A stretch of 64,000 nt of DNA, from assembly GCF_004023625.1 (NCBI RefSeq), contig NZ_RPDJ01000017.1:124001-188000 (forward strand), written 5' to 3'. Below, piece by piece: positions 33,733 to 42,507 of this stretch. This stretch comes from Streptomyces cavernae. Its GTDB lineage: Bacteria; Actinomycetota; Actinomycetes; Streptomycetales; Streptomycetaceae. A program made the position numbers and the translations under genes. Each line of letters begins with the position of its first letter. The first letter of the stretch is position 1. The notes beneath the pieces were generated by a model. It did no database searches, was not told the origin of the DNA, and saw nothing but the letters and a program-made list of their open reading frames with translations.

Positions 33733-34824
33733 ATGGAATCGCCCCACGTCGTAGCGGTCAAGACACCCGCTCGGCGCATACCCGGCCGTGCCGGGCGCGG
33801 GTACCGGGTGCCCGGCGCCGCCCTCCCGGGGCTCGCTGTCACCCTGGTCGTCGCCTCGGCGTCCACGTGGCTGGGCGGTCTGGTGCCGACGGTTGGCGGC
33901 CCGGTGTTCGGCATCGCGGCCGGTGCTGTCATCGGTCCCCTGCTCGGACGGGTCCTGTCGCCCGCACGGGCCGCGCGTCTTCGCCCCGGGTTCGCGGTCG
34001 CGGGCAGACAGGTGCTGCAGGCGTCGATCGTCGTACTGGGAACGGGACTGTCCCTGCGGGACGTTCTGCGGGTGGGGAGTGACTCGCTCCCGGTCATGCT
34101 CGGCACGCTGGCCGTCGCGCTGAGCGGTGCCTGGCTCGTGGGCCGGCTGCTGCGCATCCACGCCGAGACCCGCCTGCTGATCGGGGTGGGTACGGGCATC
34201 TGCGGCGCCTCGGCCATCGCCGCGGTCACCGCCGTGATCGGCGCGGCGGAGGCCCGCGTCGCGTACGCCCTGGGCACCATCTTCACCTTCAACATCGCCG
34301 CCGTACTGCTGTACCCCCTGCTCGGGCACTGGCTCGGGCTGTCGCAACAGGCATTCGGGCTGTGGAGCGGCACAGCGATCAACGACACATCGTCGGTCGT
34401 CGCGACCGCCTACGGCTATGGAACCGCCGCAGGAGCATACGCGGTAGTGGTCAAGCTGACCCGCAGCCTCATGATCGTGCCGATCTGCGCGGTCCTGCAG
34501 ATACGGCAGTCCCGGCGCCGACGCGCCGGACAGGTCCCGGGCAGCACCGGCATCCCTGCCTGGCGCGCGTTCCCGCTGTTCATCGTCGGGTTCCTCGCCG
34601 CGTCGGCGGTCGCCACACTCGGTGGCGTCCCCGTTTCCTGGCACCCGGCGCTGTCAGCGGCCGGCACATTCCTGATCACCACGTCCTTGTCCGGGATCGG
34701 CCTGTCGCTGGACTGGTCGCTCGTCCGTGCCGCGGGGCTGCGGCCGCTGCTGCTGGGTGCGATCCTCTGGATCGCCGTCGGTGCGACCGGACTCGCGCTG
34801 CAACTGCTCACCGGCCGTCTCTGA
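33733..34824 (+). CDS. YeiH-type UPF0324 membrane protein (putative sulfate exporter family)
   Basis: A 363-aa membrane protein with about ten helices. Family landmarks are VPGAALPGLAVTLVVASASTWLGGLVP, RPGFAVAGRQVLQASIVVLGTGLSL, LLIGVGTGICGASAIAAVTAVI and SGTAINDTSSVVATAYGYG. The family is annotated as putative sulfate or sulfonate exporters linked to sulfur metabolism; the transport substrate is not firmly known. AAGGAG lies before the ATG. It stands next to a locus that may release sulfur from a thio-compound, an interesting neighbour if that reading is right. Confidence 0.88.
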   Translation: MESPHVVAVKTPARRIPGRAGRGYRVPGAALPGLAVTLVVASASTWLGGLVPTVGGPVFGIAAGAVIGPLLGRVLSPARAARLRPGFAVAGRQVLQASIVVLGTGLSLRDVLRVGSDSLPVMLGTLAVALSGAWLVGRLLRIHAETRLLIGVGTGICGASAIAAVTAVIGAAEARVAYALGTIFTFNIAAVLLYPLLGHWLGLSQQAFGLWSGTAINDTSSVVATAYGYGTAAGAYAVVVKLTRSLMIVPICAVLQIRQSRRRRAGQVPGSTGIPAWRAFPLFIVGFLAASAVATLGGVPVSWHPALSAAGTFLITTSLSGIGLSLDWSLVRAAGLRPLLLGAILWIAVGATGLALQLLTGRL

Positions 34825-34966
34825 CGTGCCCCCTGGCTGCGACGTGCCCCCGGCGGCAGGTTCTCCGCACCGGCCGGCCCTGTGGCTGACCGCGCGCGAC
34901 GAGCCGCCCGCGGCGTCGGTCCCGGATCCGAGGGGAGCGCGGTTCTCCGGAGCGATGCGCCGAGGC

Positions 34967-35839
34967 TCACTCCGCGAACAGCCCCTGCCCCGCCGCTCGC
35001 GCGTCGAACTCCTCCAGGCGGGCCTGGGCGTCCGGCAGGCCGTCGCACATCGCCTCCAGCAGAACCTGCCCGAGCAACATGGGGGCGCACGCCGTGTCGA
35101 AGACCAGGCCGGTGCCCACGGCGGCCGGGAGGAGCAGATCGCTGTGGGCGGCCACCGGGGAGAACGCGGCATCCGCGATCGTCACCACGGTCAGCCCGAC
35201 GGCGCCGGCGTGCTCGAGCGCGTCGATGACCTCGCGCGGGTGGCGCGGCAGCGCGAAACACAGGAGCGTCGTCGCCCCGGCGTACCGGGCCGCGTCGATA
35301 CGGTCGGCGAGCAGCGAGCCGCCTTCGTCGAGCAGCCGTACGTCGGGGTGCACCTTGGCGGCGAAGTAGACGAAGCCGCGGGCTTGGGCGGCTGAGGCGC
35401 GCAGCCCGAGGACCGGCAGCGGCCGCGAGGCGGCGAGCAGCCTGCCCGCGCGTTCCACGGGACCGGAGTCCGCGAGCAGGGACACCAGATCCCGCAGGTT
35501 GTCGATCTCGGCCTGCACGGCCTGCTGGTACTGGTTGTTCGACAGCCCGTCCGTGGCGGTATCGGCCGGTGCGACGTCCCGCAGATGTCTTCGCAGCGCC
35601 GGATAGCCGTCGAAGCCGAGGGCGACCGCGAAACGGGTCACCGACGGCTGGCTCACCCCGGCCAGCTCGGCCAGCTCCACGCTCGACAGGAAGGGCGCGG
35701 CCTCAGCCTGCCGGACCATGCAGTGGGCGATGCGGCGCTGCGTCGGCGTCAGCCGACGCCCCTCGAAGAGCCTGTGCAGCCGCGCCGAAGCGCCGGGCTG
35801 GCGAGGCGTGCCGACGCCCGCTGCGTCCGTCTCAGTCAT
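34967..35839 (-). CDS. MurR/RpiR-family regulator with SIS domain
   Basis: A 290-aa regulator. It has an N-terminal RpiR-type HTH (RIAHCMVRQAEAAPFLSSVELAELAGVSQPSVTRFAVALGFDGYPALRRHL) and a C-terminal sugar-isomerase (SIS) domain (LLAASRPLPVLGLRASAAQARGFVYFAAKV). It sits 53 bp downstream of the first HAL-family gene on the same strand. RpiR proteins often control amino-acid or betaine use as well as sugar catabolism, so it probably regulates this lyase and transporter set. Confidence 0.88.
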   Translation of the reverse strand: MTETDAAGVGTPRQPGASARLHRLFEGRRLTPTQRRIAHCMVRQAEAAPFLSSVELAELAGVSQPSVTRFAVALGFDGYPALRRHLRDVAPADTATDGLSNNQYQQAVQAEIDNLRDLVSLLADSGPVERAGRLLAASRPLPVLGLRASAAQARGFVYFAAKVHPDVRLLDEGGSLLADRIDAARYAGATTLLCFALPRHPREVIDALEHAGAVGLTVVTIADAAFSPVAAHSDLLLPAAVGTGLVFDTACAPMLLGQVLLEAMCDGLPDAQARLEEFDARAAGQGLFAE

Positions 35840-35891
35840 CCGTTCTCCCCAGCCGCTGGACTTGAGTGACCCCGCTCGTGCCGGGCGGGAC

Positions 35892-37391
35892 TCACAGCTC
35901 GGCGAACCGATGGAGCATCCCGGCCGCCGTCATCACGTCGTCCGACAGCGGGCGGTCCCTCATGCCCGGGTCGAGGAACTGTTCCGCCAGTGCGAAGGCC
36001 CGTCCGACGGGCAGTTCCAGCGCGGGCCGCAGTTCGCGCTGGCGCAGTGCCCGAACCGCCGCCACCAGCTCGCAGCCGAGCACGAGCCGGTAGTTGGCGG
36101 CGATCCTGAGGGTCAGGCGGGCGGCCAGTGAGGCGAAGCTGGCCTGTTCCTCGACGCCCCGGGAGAGCACGGCGTGGCCGAGCGAGGCGGGCGCCGAGGC
36201 GGCGCGGAGATCGCCGAGCGCCGCGCCGGCCGCGTACTCCAGGATCATCACACCTGAGCTGGCGGGCAGTCCGTCGGCGAGGAAGGGGTGCAGCCCGGTG
36301 TAGTCGGGTTCGGAGAGCGCGGAGAGCCGGGCGGTGGACAGCCGAGCCGTCTGCAGCAGGGACAGCCGGAAGTGGTCGAGGGCCAGCGCGACCTGGGCGA
36401 GGTAGAAGTTCCCGTGATGGTAGGCGGCCCGGTCCCCTGAGCAGATCAGCGGGTTCTCGGCGGCGGCGTTGATCTCGACCTCGAGCACCCGCTCCAGCGC
36501 GTCGGCGGCGTCCACCGCCGGGCCGTGGATCTGGGGCAGGCAGCGGAAGCCGTACGGGTCCTGTATCCGGCCGAGCGGGGGCGCCGGCCGGTCGGGCGCG
36601 CCGAGGGTGTGGCGCATCCGGGCGGCGACGGAGAGCGCGCCGGAGTGCGGGCGGGCGTTGTGCACGGGCGCGGCGTAGGCCTCGTACGAGCCGTCCACCG
36701 CGAGCAGTGAGAGAGCGGCGACGACGGTCGTGCTCGCGAGCAGCCCGCGCAGCTCTTCCAGGGCCAGCGCGGACTGGCCGAGAGTGAGGGCGTTGCTGCT
36801 GATCAGGGCGAGCGCGTCATTGTTGTCCAGGGTGATGGGTTCGGGCGGCGGTCCGCCGGCCCAGGGATGCTCGCCGGCCAGGGCCAGTCCCGTCTGGGCG
36901 AGTGCGGCCAGATCCCCGGTGCCGACGGCCCCGTACTCGTTGACGACCGGGTGGGCGCCGGATCGCAGGGCCGCGACCAGCGCGGTGATGACGGCGGGGT
37001 TCAGCCCGGCGCCGCCCCGCAGGAGCTGGTTGGCGCGGATGGCGAGCATGGCCCGCGCCTGACGGGCGGGAAGCGGTTCGCCGATCGCCCCGGCGTGGCT
37101 GCGCAGCAGCCGCAGGCCGTGGTCGGCGTCGTCGGCGGGCACCGCCAGGTGCCGGTTGCCACCGACACCGGTGGTGCGGCCGTAGACACGGCCGCCGAGG
37201 ACGAGTTCGCAGGCAGTGTGCCAGGAGTGCTCGGCCGCCTGCAGCGCCCCGGGATCCACCGCGGCAGGCAGGGAGCGGTCGGCGAGCCGGACGAGATCGG
37301 TGACGGTGAGGCTCCGGCCGTCCAGGACGACGGCATCGGCGCGGTCGGCGGGACGTTCACCGGTTACGGCCGCGGTACGGGACGCCGGCAT
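35892..37391 (-). CDS. HAL/PAL-superfamily lyase with GTG in place of the MIO Ala-Ser-Gly triad
   Basis: A 499-aa member of the aromatic amino-acid ammonia-lyase superfamily. The catalytic Tyr loop (VYGRTTGVGGNRHL, about residue 70), RIQDPYGFRCLPQIHG and EINAAAENPLI are conserved. The triad that cyclises to the MIO electrophile should be Ala-Ser-Gly; here residues 157-159 read Gly-Thr-Gly (VGTGDLAALAQ), with the Thr codon ACC at 36918-36920. Thr is not known to support normal MIO formation. So this may be a lyase acting on a substrate with a good leaving group such as trimethylamine. The ATG at 37391 has GAGGAG 6 nt upstream. The betaine ABC operon lies just upstream. Confidence 0.8.
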   Translation of the reverse strand: MPASRTAAVTGERPADRADAVVLDGRSLTVTDLVRLADRSLPAAVDPGALQAAEHSWHTACELVLGGRVYGRTTGVGGNRHLAVPADDADHGLRLLRSHAGAIGEPLPARQARAMLAIRANQLLRGGAGLNPAVITALVAALRSGAHPVVNEYGAVGTGDLAALAQTGLALAGEHPWAGGPPPEPITLDNNDALALISSNALTLGQSALALEELRGLLASTTVVAALSLLAVDGSYEAYAAPVHNARPHSGALSVAARMRHTLGAPDRPAPPLGRIQDPYGFRCLPQIHGPAVDAADALERVLEVEINAAAENPLICSGDRAAYHHGNFYLAQVALALDHFRLSLLQTARLSTARLSALSEPDYTGLHPFLADGLPASSGVMILEYAAGAALGDLRAASAPASLGHAVLSRGVEEQASFASLAARLTLRIAANYRLVLGCELVAAVRALRQRELRPALELPVGRAFALAEQFLDPGMRDRPLSDDVMTAAGMLHRFAEL

Positions 37392-37416
37392 GTGCGACTC
37401 CTCTTTCTCCACTTCC

Positions 37417-37456
37417 TGCACTCCTGCACTGCTGCACTTCGTGCACTTCCTGCACT
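37417..37456. promoter_or_regulatory. Five TGCACT hexamers upstream of the HAL-type gene
   Basis: TGCACT occurs at 37417, 37425, 37433, 37442 and 37451, spaced 8, 8, 9 and 9 bp, directly upstream of the first HAL-family gene and downstream of the substrate-binding-protein gene. The near-helical-turn spacing suggests a cooperative binding array or an RNA feature; simple slippage is the alternative. Confidence 0.45.
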
Positions 37457-37551
37457 CGTTCCGGCTACGTAGGGGGTGGTGGGCCGCGCGGGGACGGAAC
37501 GCGGACGGTGGGCGCCGAGGGGCGGACGGTGACCCGCCCGCCCCTGACTCG

Positions 37552-38487
37552 TCAGCTCAGGAGGCCGGCCTGGGTCAGCCAGTCCTTCGCGACCGTGTCG
37601 GCGTCCTCCTTGTCGTTGACGAGCTTCTTCATCATCTCCAGCAGGTCCTCGGTGGTGAGCTTCGCCGAGATCGCGTTGAGCGCCGCCTTGGACTTGTCGT
37701 CGAAGGCCTCCTTGTAGATCAGGGGGGTCACGTTCTGCGAGGAGAACAGGTTCTTCGGGTCCTCCAGCACCACCAGCTTGTCCTCGACGATGGCGGGATC
37801 GGTGGTGTAGAGGTTGGCGGCCTGGACCGTGTCCTTCTTCAGCAGTTCCAGCAGGGTGCTCTGGGCGCCCGCGTCCAGCGGCTGGAACTTCTTGAACTCC
37901 ACGCCGTAGACCGATTTCAGACCGACCAGGCCCTGGGTGCGGGTCTTGAACTCCGAGCTGCCCCCGATCGTCATCTTGCCCGCGACGGCCTTGAGATCGG
38001 CCAGCGACTTGAGGTTGTACTTGGCCGCGATCTCAGGGGTGACGGTGACCGAGTCCTTGTCCTCGGCGGTGGAGGAGTTGAGCATTTCCACGGACGAGGG
38101 CAGCTTCTGCTTCAGTTCGGCGTTGATGTCCTCGGTGTTCGTCGCGGTGCTCTTCGGGTCGACCGCCACCGCGAGCAACGCGCCGTTGTACTCGGGCATC
38201 ACGCTGATGCCGCCCTTGACCACCTGGTCGTAGTAGACCTCTCGCGCTCCGATGTCGAACTTGCGGGTCACCTTGAAGCCCTTGGCCTCCAGGGCCTGCG
38301 CATAGATCTCGCCGAGCAGCTGGTTCTCGGGGAAGTTCGCCGAGCCGACGACGATGTTCTTGCCGCCGCCCTCGCCGCTGCTGCCCGTCAGCGGATTGTC
38401 TTCGCTGTCACCGCCCCCGCCCCCGCAGGCGGTCAGCGAGAGCGTGACGATCAGGCCGAAGGCAGCGGCGCGGTACATGCCTCTCAT
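37552..38487 (-). CDS. Betaine/choline-type ABC substrate-binding lipoprotein (OpuAC/ProX family)
   Basis: A 311-aa secreted binding protein. A lipoprotein signal ending LSLTACGGGGG anchors it, and the mature part carries IVVGSANFPENQLLGEIYAQALEAKGFKV, MPEYNGALLAVAV and LYTTDPAIVEDKLVVLEDP, typical of PF04069 quaternary-ammonium binders. This family recognises glycine betaine, choline and carnitine, and, in the EgtU group, ergothioneine. Choice of ligand depends on an aromatic cage that cannot be settled by eye. It is the last gene of the transporter operon. Confidence 0.88.
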   Translation of the reverse strand: MRGMYRAAAFGLIVTLSLTACGGGGGDSEDNPLTGSSGEGGGKNIVVGSANFPENQLLGEIYAQALEAKGFKVTRKFDIGAREVYYDQVVKGGISVMPEYNGALLAVAVDPKSTATNTEDINAELKQKLPSSVEMLNSSTAEDKDSVTVTPEIAAKYNLKSLADLKAVAGKMTIGGSSEFKTRTQGLVGLKSVYGVEFKKFQPLDAGAQSTLLELLKKDTVQAANLYTTDPAIVEDKLVVLEDPKNLFSSQNVTPLIYKEAFDDKSKAALNAISAKLTTEDLLEMMKKLVNDKEDADTVAKDWLTQAGLLS

Positions 38488-38541
38488 GGGTGCTTCCTTT
38501 CTTAAGTCTCAACAGCCCGCGAGCCGGGGGCTCGAGGAAGT

Positions 38542-39231
38542 TCAGGATCTGGCCGCCGAAGCCCGCAGGCCCGGCGAGACGATGACGCGCCGCAGCGCGG
38601 TGAAGACGACCTGGACGACCAGCGCGAGCACAACCACAACGGCGGATCCGCCGATGACCAGTTCGTAGTCGTTGCGGGCCAGTCCATCGACGATGAAGCG
38701 GCCCAGACCGCCGAGACCGGGATAGGCCGCCACTGTCGCGGTGGCCACGACCTGGATCGCGGCGACCCGCAACCCCAGCAGGATCAGCGGCAGCGCCATC
38801 GGCACCTCGACCCGCAGCAGGACCTCCCACCCGGTCATGCCCATCCCGCGGGCGGCATCCCTCGCATCCGGGTCCACGCCCCTGACCCCCTCGAAGGTGT
38901 TGATGAGGATGGGCGGCACCGCCAGCGCGATCAGGGCGATCAGCACAGGTGTGGTGCTGAGCCCGACGACCGTGACGACCAGGACCACCAGGCCGAAGGT
39001 GGGGATCGACCGCGCGAGGTTCGCCACGCTGGCGACGGCGAACGCGCCGCGGCCGGTGTGCCCCACCAGCAGCCCCAGCGACAGCCCGATCAAGGCGGCG
39101 AACAGCAGCGACAGACCGCTGTAGGTCAGATGCTCCAGCAGCCGCTGCGGGATGCCCTCCGCACCCTGCCACTGCTGAGAGGACGTCAACCAGTCGGCGA
39201 CCAGGCGGACTTGGCTCAGAAAGTCGTTCAC
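38542..39231 (-). CDS. Betaine-type ABC transporter permease 1
   Basis: A 229-aa permease with about six helices. The EAA-type cytoplasmic loop is seen at RDAARGMGMTGWEVLLRVEVPMALPLILLGLRVAA, followed by AAYPGLGGLGRFIVDGL. It starts at a GTG (39231) that overlaps the stop of permease 2 (GTGA), so translation is coupled. It pairs with the next permease as the membrane channel. Confidence 0.88.
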   Translation of the reverse strand: MNDFLSQVRLVADWLTSSQQWQGAEGIPQRLLEHLTYSGLSLLFAALIGLSLGLLVGHTGRGAFAVASVANLARSIPTFGLVVLVVTVVGLSTTPVLIALIALAVPPILINTFEGVRGVDPDARDAARGMGMTGWEVLLRVEVPMALPLILLGLRVAAIQVVATATVAAYPGLGGLGRFIVDGLARNDYELVIGGSAVVVVLALVVQVVFTALRRVIVSPGLRASAARS

Positions 39232-39893
39232 GCCGTCTTCCCCCTGTCTTGGGCCCACGGGGTGAGCAGCCGCTGAGCCAGCACCAGCACCGCGTCGGTG
39301 ACAAGCGCGAGCAGCATGATCAGTACGGTGGCCGTGACGATCGGGGTCGGAAAGTCCAGCTGCAGGCCACGGGTGATGTAGTACCCGAGACCGCCCTGGC
39401 CGATCAGCTGCCCCACCGCGACCAGACTGATGGAGGAGACGGCGGCGACGCGCACACCGGCGACGACGACGGGCACGGCGATGGGCAGTTCGACCTGGAC
39501 GACACGGCGTACAGCGGTGAATCCCATGGCCGTGGCCGCCTGCCGTACGGGCTCGGGGACGGACGCCAGCCCGTCCACGACATTGGGCACCAGGACCGAC
39601 AGGGTGTACAGCGTCAGCGGGATCATCACCGTCTGCTCGGTCAGCCCCGTATACCGCACGAAGATCATGAACAGGGCCAGTGACGGGATCGAGTACAGCA
39701 CGTTGGCCACGGTCAGAGTCGGCGGGTAGAGCCATCTCCAGCGGTGGCAGAGCATGCCCAGCGGCACCGAGATGATCAACCCGAACAGCACCGGTAGCAG
39801 ACCCAGTTGGAGGTGGACACCGGTGTAATGGGCCAACTCGCCGACATGGTCGCCGATCCAGTCCCACCGGACCAGCGGCTCCCCGTCACTCAT
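39228..39893 (-). CDS. Betaine-type ABC transporter permease 2
   Basis: A 221-aa permease. SIPSLALFMIFVRYTGLTEQTVMIPLTLYTL and the EAA loop VRQAATAMGFTAVRRVVQVELPIAVPVVVAGVRVAA are visible, followed by GQLIGQGGLGYYITRGLQLDFPTPIVTA. The two permeases are separate proteins, as in OpuB/OpuC, rather than fused to the binding protein as in EgtU. The ATG at 39893 overlaps the ATPase gene by 8 bp. Confidence 0.88.
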   Translation of the reverse strand: MSDGEPLVRWDWIGDHVGELAHYTGVHLQLGLLPVLFGLIISVPLGMLCHRWRWLYPPTLTVANVLYSIPSLALFMIFVRYTGLTEQTVMIPLTLYTLSVLVPNVVDGLASVPEPVRQAATAMGFTAVRRVVQVELPIAVPVVVAGVRVAAVSSISLVAVGQLIGQGGLGYYITRGLQLDFPTPIVTATVLIMLLALVTDAVLVLAQRLLTPWAQDRGKTA

Positions 39894-41094
39894 CGCTCAT
39901 CACCGCCCGTGTCGCCGTGCCCCCGTCGCCTGTGACCACCGCGCTCGCGGCCGCCTCGCCCGTGACCGCCTCGTCGGTTACGGTCTCGTCCCTGGCCGCG
40001 TCATCCCTGGCCATCGCGGCGGCCAGCTCCTGCGCGTCCGTGACACCGACGACCGCGCCCGCGCCGTCCACCGCCACCGCAAGCCCGGACGGCGACAGGA
40101 GCGCCGCGTCGAGGGCGGCTCGCCCCGAGTCGCCGACGAGGCTGAACGTGTGGCCGAGCGGTATCAGCGTCGCGTCCGCGAGCGTGCCGCTGTCGGGCAG
40201 TTCGGCGACGGCGGCCCAGCCGAGCGGCCGCCGGTCCGTGTCGACGACGAGCACCCAGGGCTTGTCCGCCGACCCGGCCCGCACTTCGGGGACGGAAGTG
40301 GTGTCGGGCAGCACCGGACCGTCGCGCAGCGGCACATCGGCCGCGTTGACGAACGACAGCCGGCGAATACCGCGGTCCCGTCCGACGAAATCGGCCACGA
40401 ACTCGTCGGCGGGCCGGGCGAGCAGCCTCTCCGGAGTGTCGAACTGCGCGAGTATGCCGCCGGTTTGGAACACCGCGATGTTGTCGCCGAGCTTGATCGC
40501 TTCGTCGATGTCGTGGGTGACGAACACGATCGTCTTGTGCAGCTCCTTCTGCAGCCGGATGAACTCCGCCTGCAACTCCCCCCGGACGATGGGATCGACG
40601 GCGCTGAACGGCTCGTCCATCAGCAGCACCGGCGGATCGGCTCCCAACGCCCTGGCCACCCCGACCCGCTGCTGCTGCCCGCCGGAGAGCTGGTACGGAT
40701 AGCGCTTGGCCATCTCGCCCGGCAGCCCCACCAGTTCCAGCAGTTCCGCCGCCCGCGCCCGCGCCTTCTTCCGGCCCCAGCCGAGCAGCAGCGGCACGGT
40801 CGCGATGTTGTCCAGGACCGTCCGGTGCGGGAACAGCCCGGCGTGCTGGATCACATAGCCGATGCCACGGCGGAGCTCGGGGGCGTCGACCTCCCTGATG
40901 TCCCGGCCGCGCAGGCTCACCGTCCCGGTCGTCGGCTCCACCATGCGGTTGGCCATGCGCAGGGTCGTGGTCTTGCCACAGCCCGAGGGACCCACCAGGA
41001 CCGTGATGCCGCCCTCGGGAAACTCGAGGGACAAGTCGTCCACGGCGTTTGTGCCGTTCGGGTACTTCTTGCTCACCGCATCGAATCTGATCAA
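39886..41094 (-). CDS. Betaine-type ABC transporter ATPase with CBS domain region
   Basis: A 402-aa ATPase of the proline/glycine-betaine family. The Walker A motif is VGPSGCGKTTTLRM, the signature LSGGQQQRVGVARAL, Walker B LLMDEPFSAVDP, and the H-loop lies in VFVTHDID. The C-terminal 130 residues form a CBS-type regulatory region, usual in OpuA/OpuC ATPases that sense ionic strength. It is the first gene of the operon. The start is TTG at 41094 with GGGG 6 nt upstream, and CATTCA/TGAATG at 41123-41144 makes a small dyad in the promoter. Confidence 0.9.
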   Translation of the reverse strand: MIRFDAVSKKYPNGTNAVDDLSLEFPEGGITVLVGPSGCGKTTTLRMANRMVEPTTGTVSLRGRDIREVDAPELRRGIGYVIQHAGLFPHRTVLDNIATVPLLLGWGRKKARARAAELLELVGLPGEMAKRYPYQLSGGQQQRVGVARALGADPPVLLMDEPFSAVDPIVRGELQAEFIRLQKELHKTIVFVTHDIDEAIKLGDNIAVFQTGGILAQFDTPERLLARPADEFVADFVGRDRGIRRLSFVNAADVPLRDGPVLPDTTSVPEVRAGSADKPWVLVVDTDRRPLGWAAVAELPDSGTLADATLIPLGHTFSLVGDSGRAALDAALLSPSGLAVAVDGAGAVVGVTDAQELAAAMARDDAARDETVTDEAVTGEAAASAVVTGDGGTATRAVMSDE

Positions 41095-41261
41095 GGCTGC
41101 CCCTTAACCGGCTGCATATTGTCATTCAGAGTCGTGGGTGAATGAATGGCCGTCAATGCTTTGGCGTAAAGGGCACGTTACGTTCGCCGAGCGAAGCCCA
41201 GAAAATGTCGGGATGTGAGCCATCTGCGAGCTATGTGCCGGGCCGTTCGTTTAGTCAGCGA

Positions 41262-41400
41262 CCCGGGACTAAAGTCCCGGGCTTGCACAACGGGCGCCAC
41301 TGGCTGTGGTGCTGCGTTTGCGTCCTGTCCCACGCCCTCGTTCGGGAGGTGGGTCTGGGGCGGTTGACTGCGCCCCGCTTCGCCACAACTGCCACGCTCT
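41262..41400 (-). ncRNA. Probable omega RNA (TnpB guide scaffold) at the tnpB 3' end
   Basis: TnpB proteins use an RNA made from the 3' part of tnpB and the right end of the element, with the guide from flanking DNA. Here the stop codon of tnpB (41269-41271) lies inside a perfect 9-bp hairpin, the expected placement of the omega-RNA end. The boundaries given are approximate and the RNA is inferred, not shown. The guide would come from bases just below the true right end, near 41240-41262. Confidence 0.4.
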
Positions 41401-42507
41401 CGCGCGAATGTTGCGGGAGCTGTTCCGGTCTGCGTGATCAACGAATCCGCAGGACCGGCACGCGAACCAGGCCTGTGAAACCCGGTTCGCCTTGTCGATG
41501 TGCCCGCATTCGGCGCAGGTCCGGGAGGTGTACGCCGGATCGACGTACACCACCGGCACCCCTGCCTTGCGGGCCTTGTACGCGATGAACTGCCCCAGCT
41601 GGGCGAAGGCCCAGCTGTGCAGGGTGGCCCGTTGGGGCTTGCGAAGCCGTACCCGTTCGCGGATGCCCGTCAGGTCCTCCAGGGCGATTCCGCGACCGGT
41701 GCGTTCAGCCTCGGCCACCACATGTTTCGCGATCTTGTGGTTGATGTCCTTGGCCCGCCGCGCCTCCTTGCAGCGCCGCTTCTTCAGTCGGCGCTTGGCG
41801 GACGGGGTGTTCTTCTTCTGCAGCTTGGTGCGCAGCTTCCGTTCCCGGACCCGGACTCGGTTCAGTTCACGCCCGGCCATGATCTCGCCGTCGGACGTGG
41901 TGGCAATGTTCACGATGCCCAAGTCGATGCCGAGGAAGTCCACAAGGTCGGTGTTCAGCGGTGCTTCGGGCACCTCACAGGTGGCCAGCAGAAACCACAT
42001 GCCCTCCCGGTGCACCAGGTCGGACTCGCCCTTGCGGTACAGGGCCAGGGTGGCCATCTGCTCCGGTGACGAGGTGAACGCCACGTCCTTGATCCGCCCG
42101 GCAGTCGTCCAGATCGAGACCCGGCGCTGGTCGATCTGCCAGGACAGCATCCGGTCGTCGTAGGGCTGCGCACCCTCCGGGCGGAAGGTGACCGGCTTCT
42201 CCACCGCCCTGCGGTAGCGCTTCGAGCCCGGCCTGCCCAGGTTCCCGGCCCTCAGGTTGGCCTTCAGCGTCGCGTACGCGTCGCAGGTCTTCTTGATGAC
42301 GTGCTGGGCGGCCTGCGCCCCCAGCCCCCAGCGGGCCTTGATCTGACGGTAGGTGTGCTCGCGCAGCGCGAAGTTGCTCTTCACGTCCTTCTCGAACGCC
42401 ACGCCGCTGGCCCAGGTGGCCGCTTCGTTGCAGGCGCGCAGGGTCGCCTCCAGCGCCGCCGCCTGCACGGGCGTCGGCAGCAGTCTGACCTGCATCACCA
42501 GCTTCAC
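41269..42507 (-). CDS. tnpB: TnpB RNA-guided endonuclease (InsQ/OrfB family)
   Basis: A 412-aa TnpB, full length. The RuvC-like active site is complete: Asp195 in FLGIDLGIVN, Glu277 in ALEDLTGI and Asp360 in DHADRNSSRNI. The zinc ribbon has Cys331, Cys334 (CAEC), Cys350 and Cys353 (CRSC). The N-terminal HTH and beta-barrel regions (VRLLPTPVQAAALEATLRACN) are normal. It should therefore be an active nuclease that cuts DNA guided by an omega RNA and so favours retention of the element. No frameshift is seen, which suggests recent arrival. Confidence 0.92.
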   Translation of the reverse strand: MKLVMQVRLLPTPVQAAALEATLRACNEAATWASGVAFEKDVKSNFALREHTYRQIKARWGLGAQAAQHVIKKTCDAYATLKANLRAGNLGRPGSKRYRRAVEKPVTFRPEGAQPYDDRMLSWQIDQRRVSIWTTAGRIKDVAFTSSPEQMATLALYRKGESDLVHREGMWFLLATCEVPEAPLNTDLVDFLGIDLGIVNIATTSDGEIMAGRELNRVRVRERKLRTKLQKKNTPSAKRRLKKRRCKEARRAKDINHKIAKHVVAEAERTGRGIALEDLTGIRERVRLRKPQRATLHSWAFAQLGQFIAYKARKAGVPVVYVDPAYTSRTCAECGHIDKANRVSQAWFACRSCGFVDHADRNSSRNIRARAWQLWRSGAQSTAPDPPPERGRGTGRKRSTTASGARCASPGL

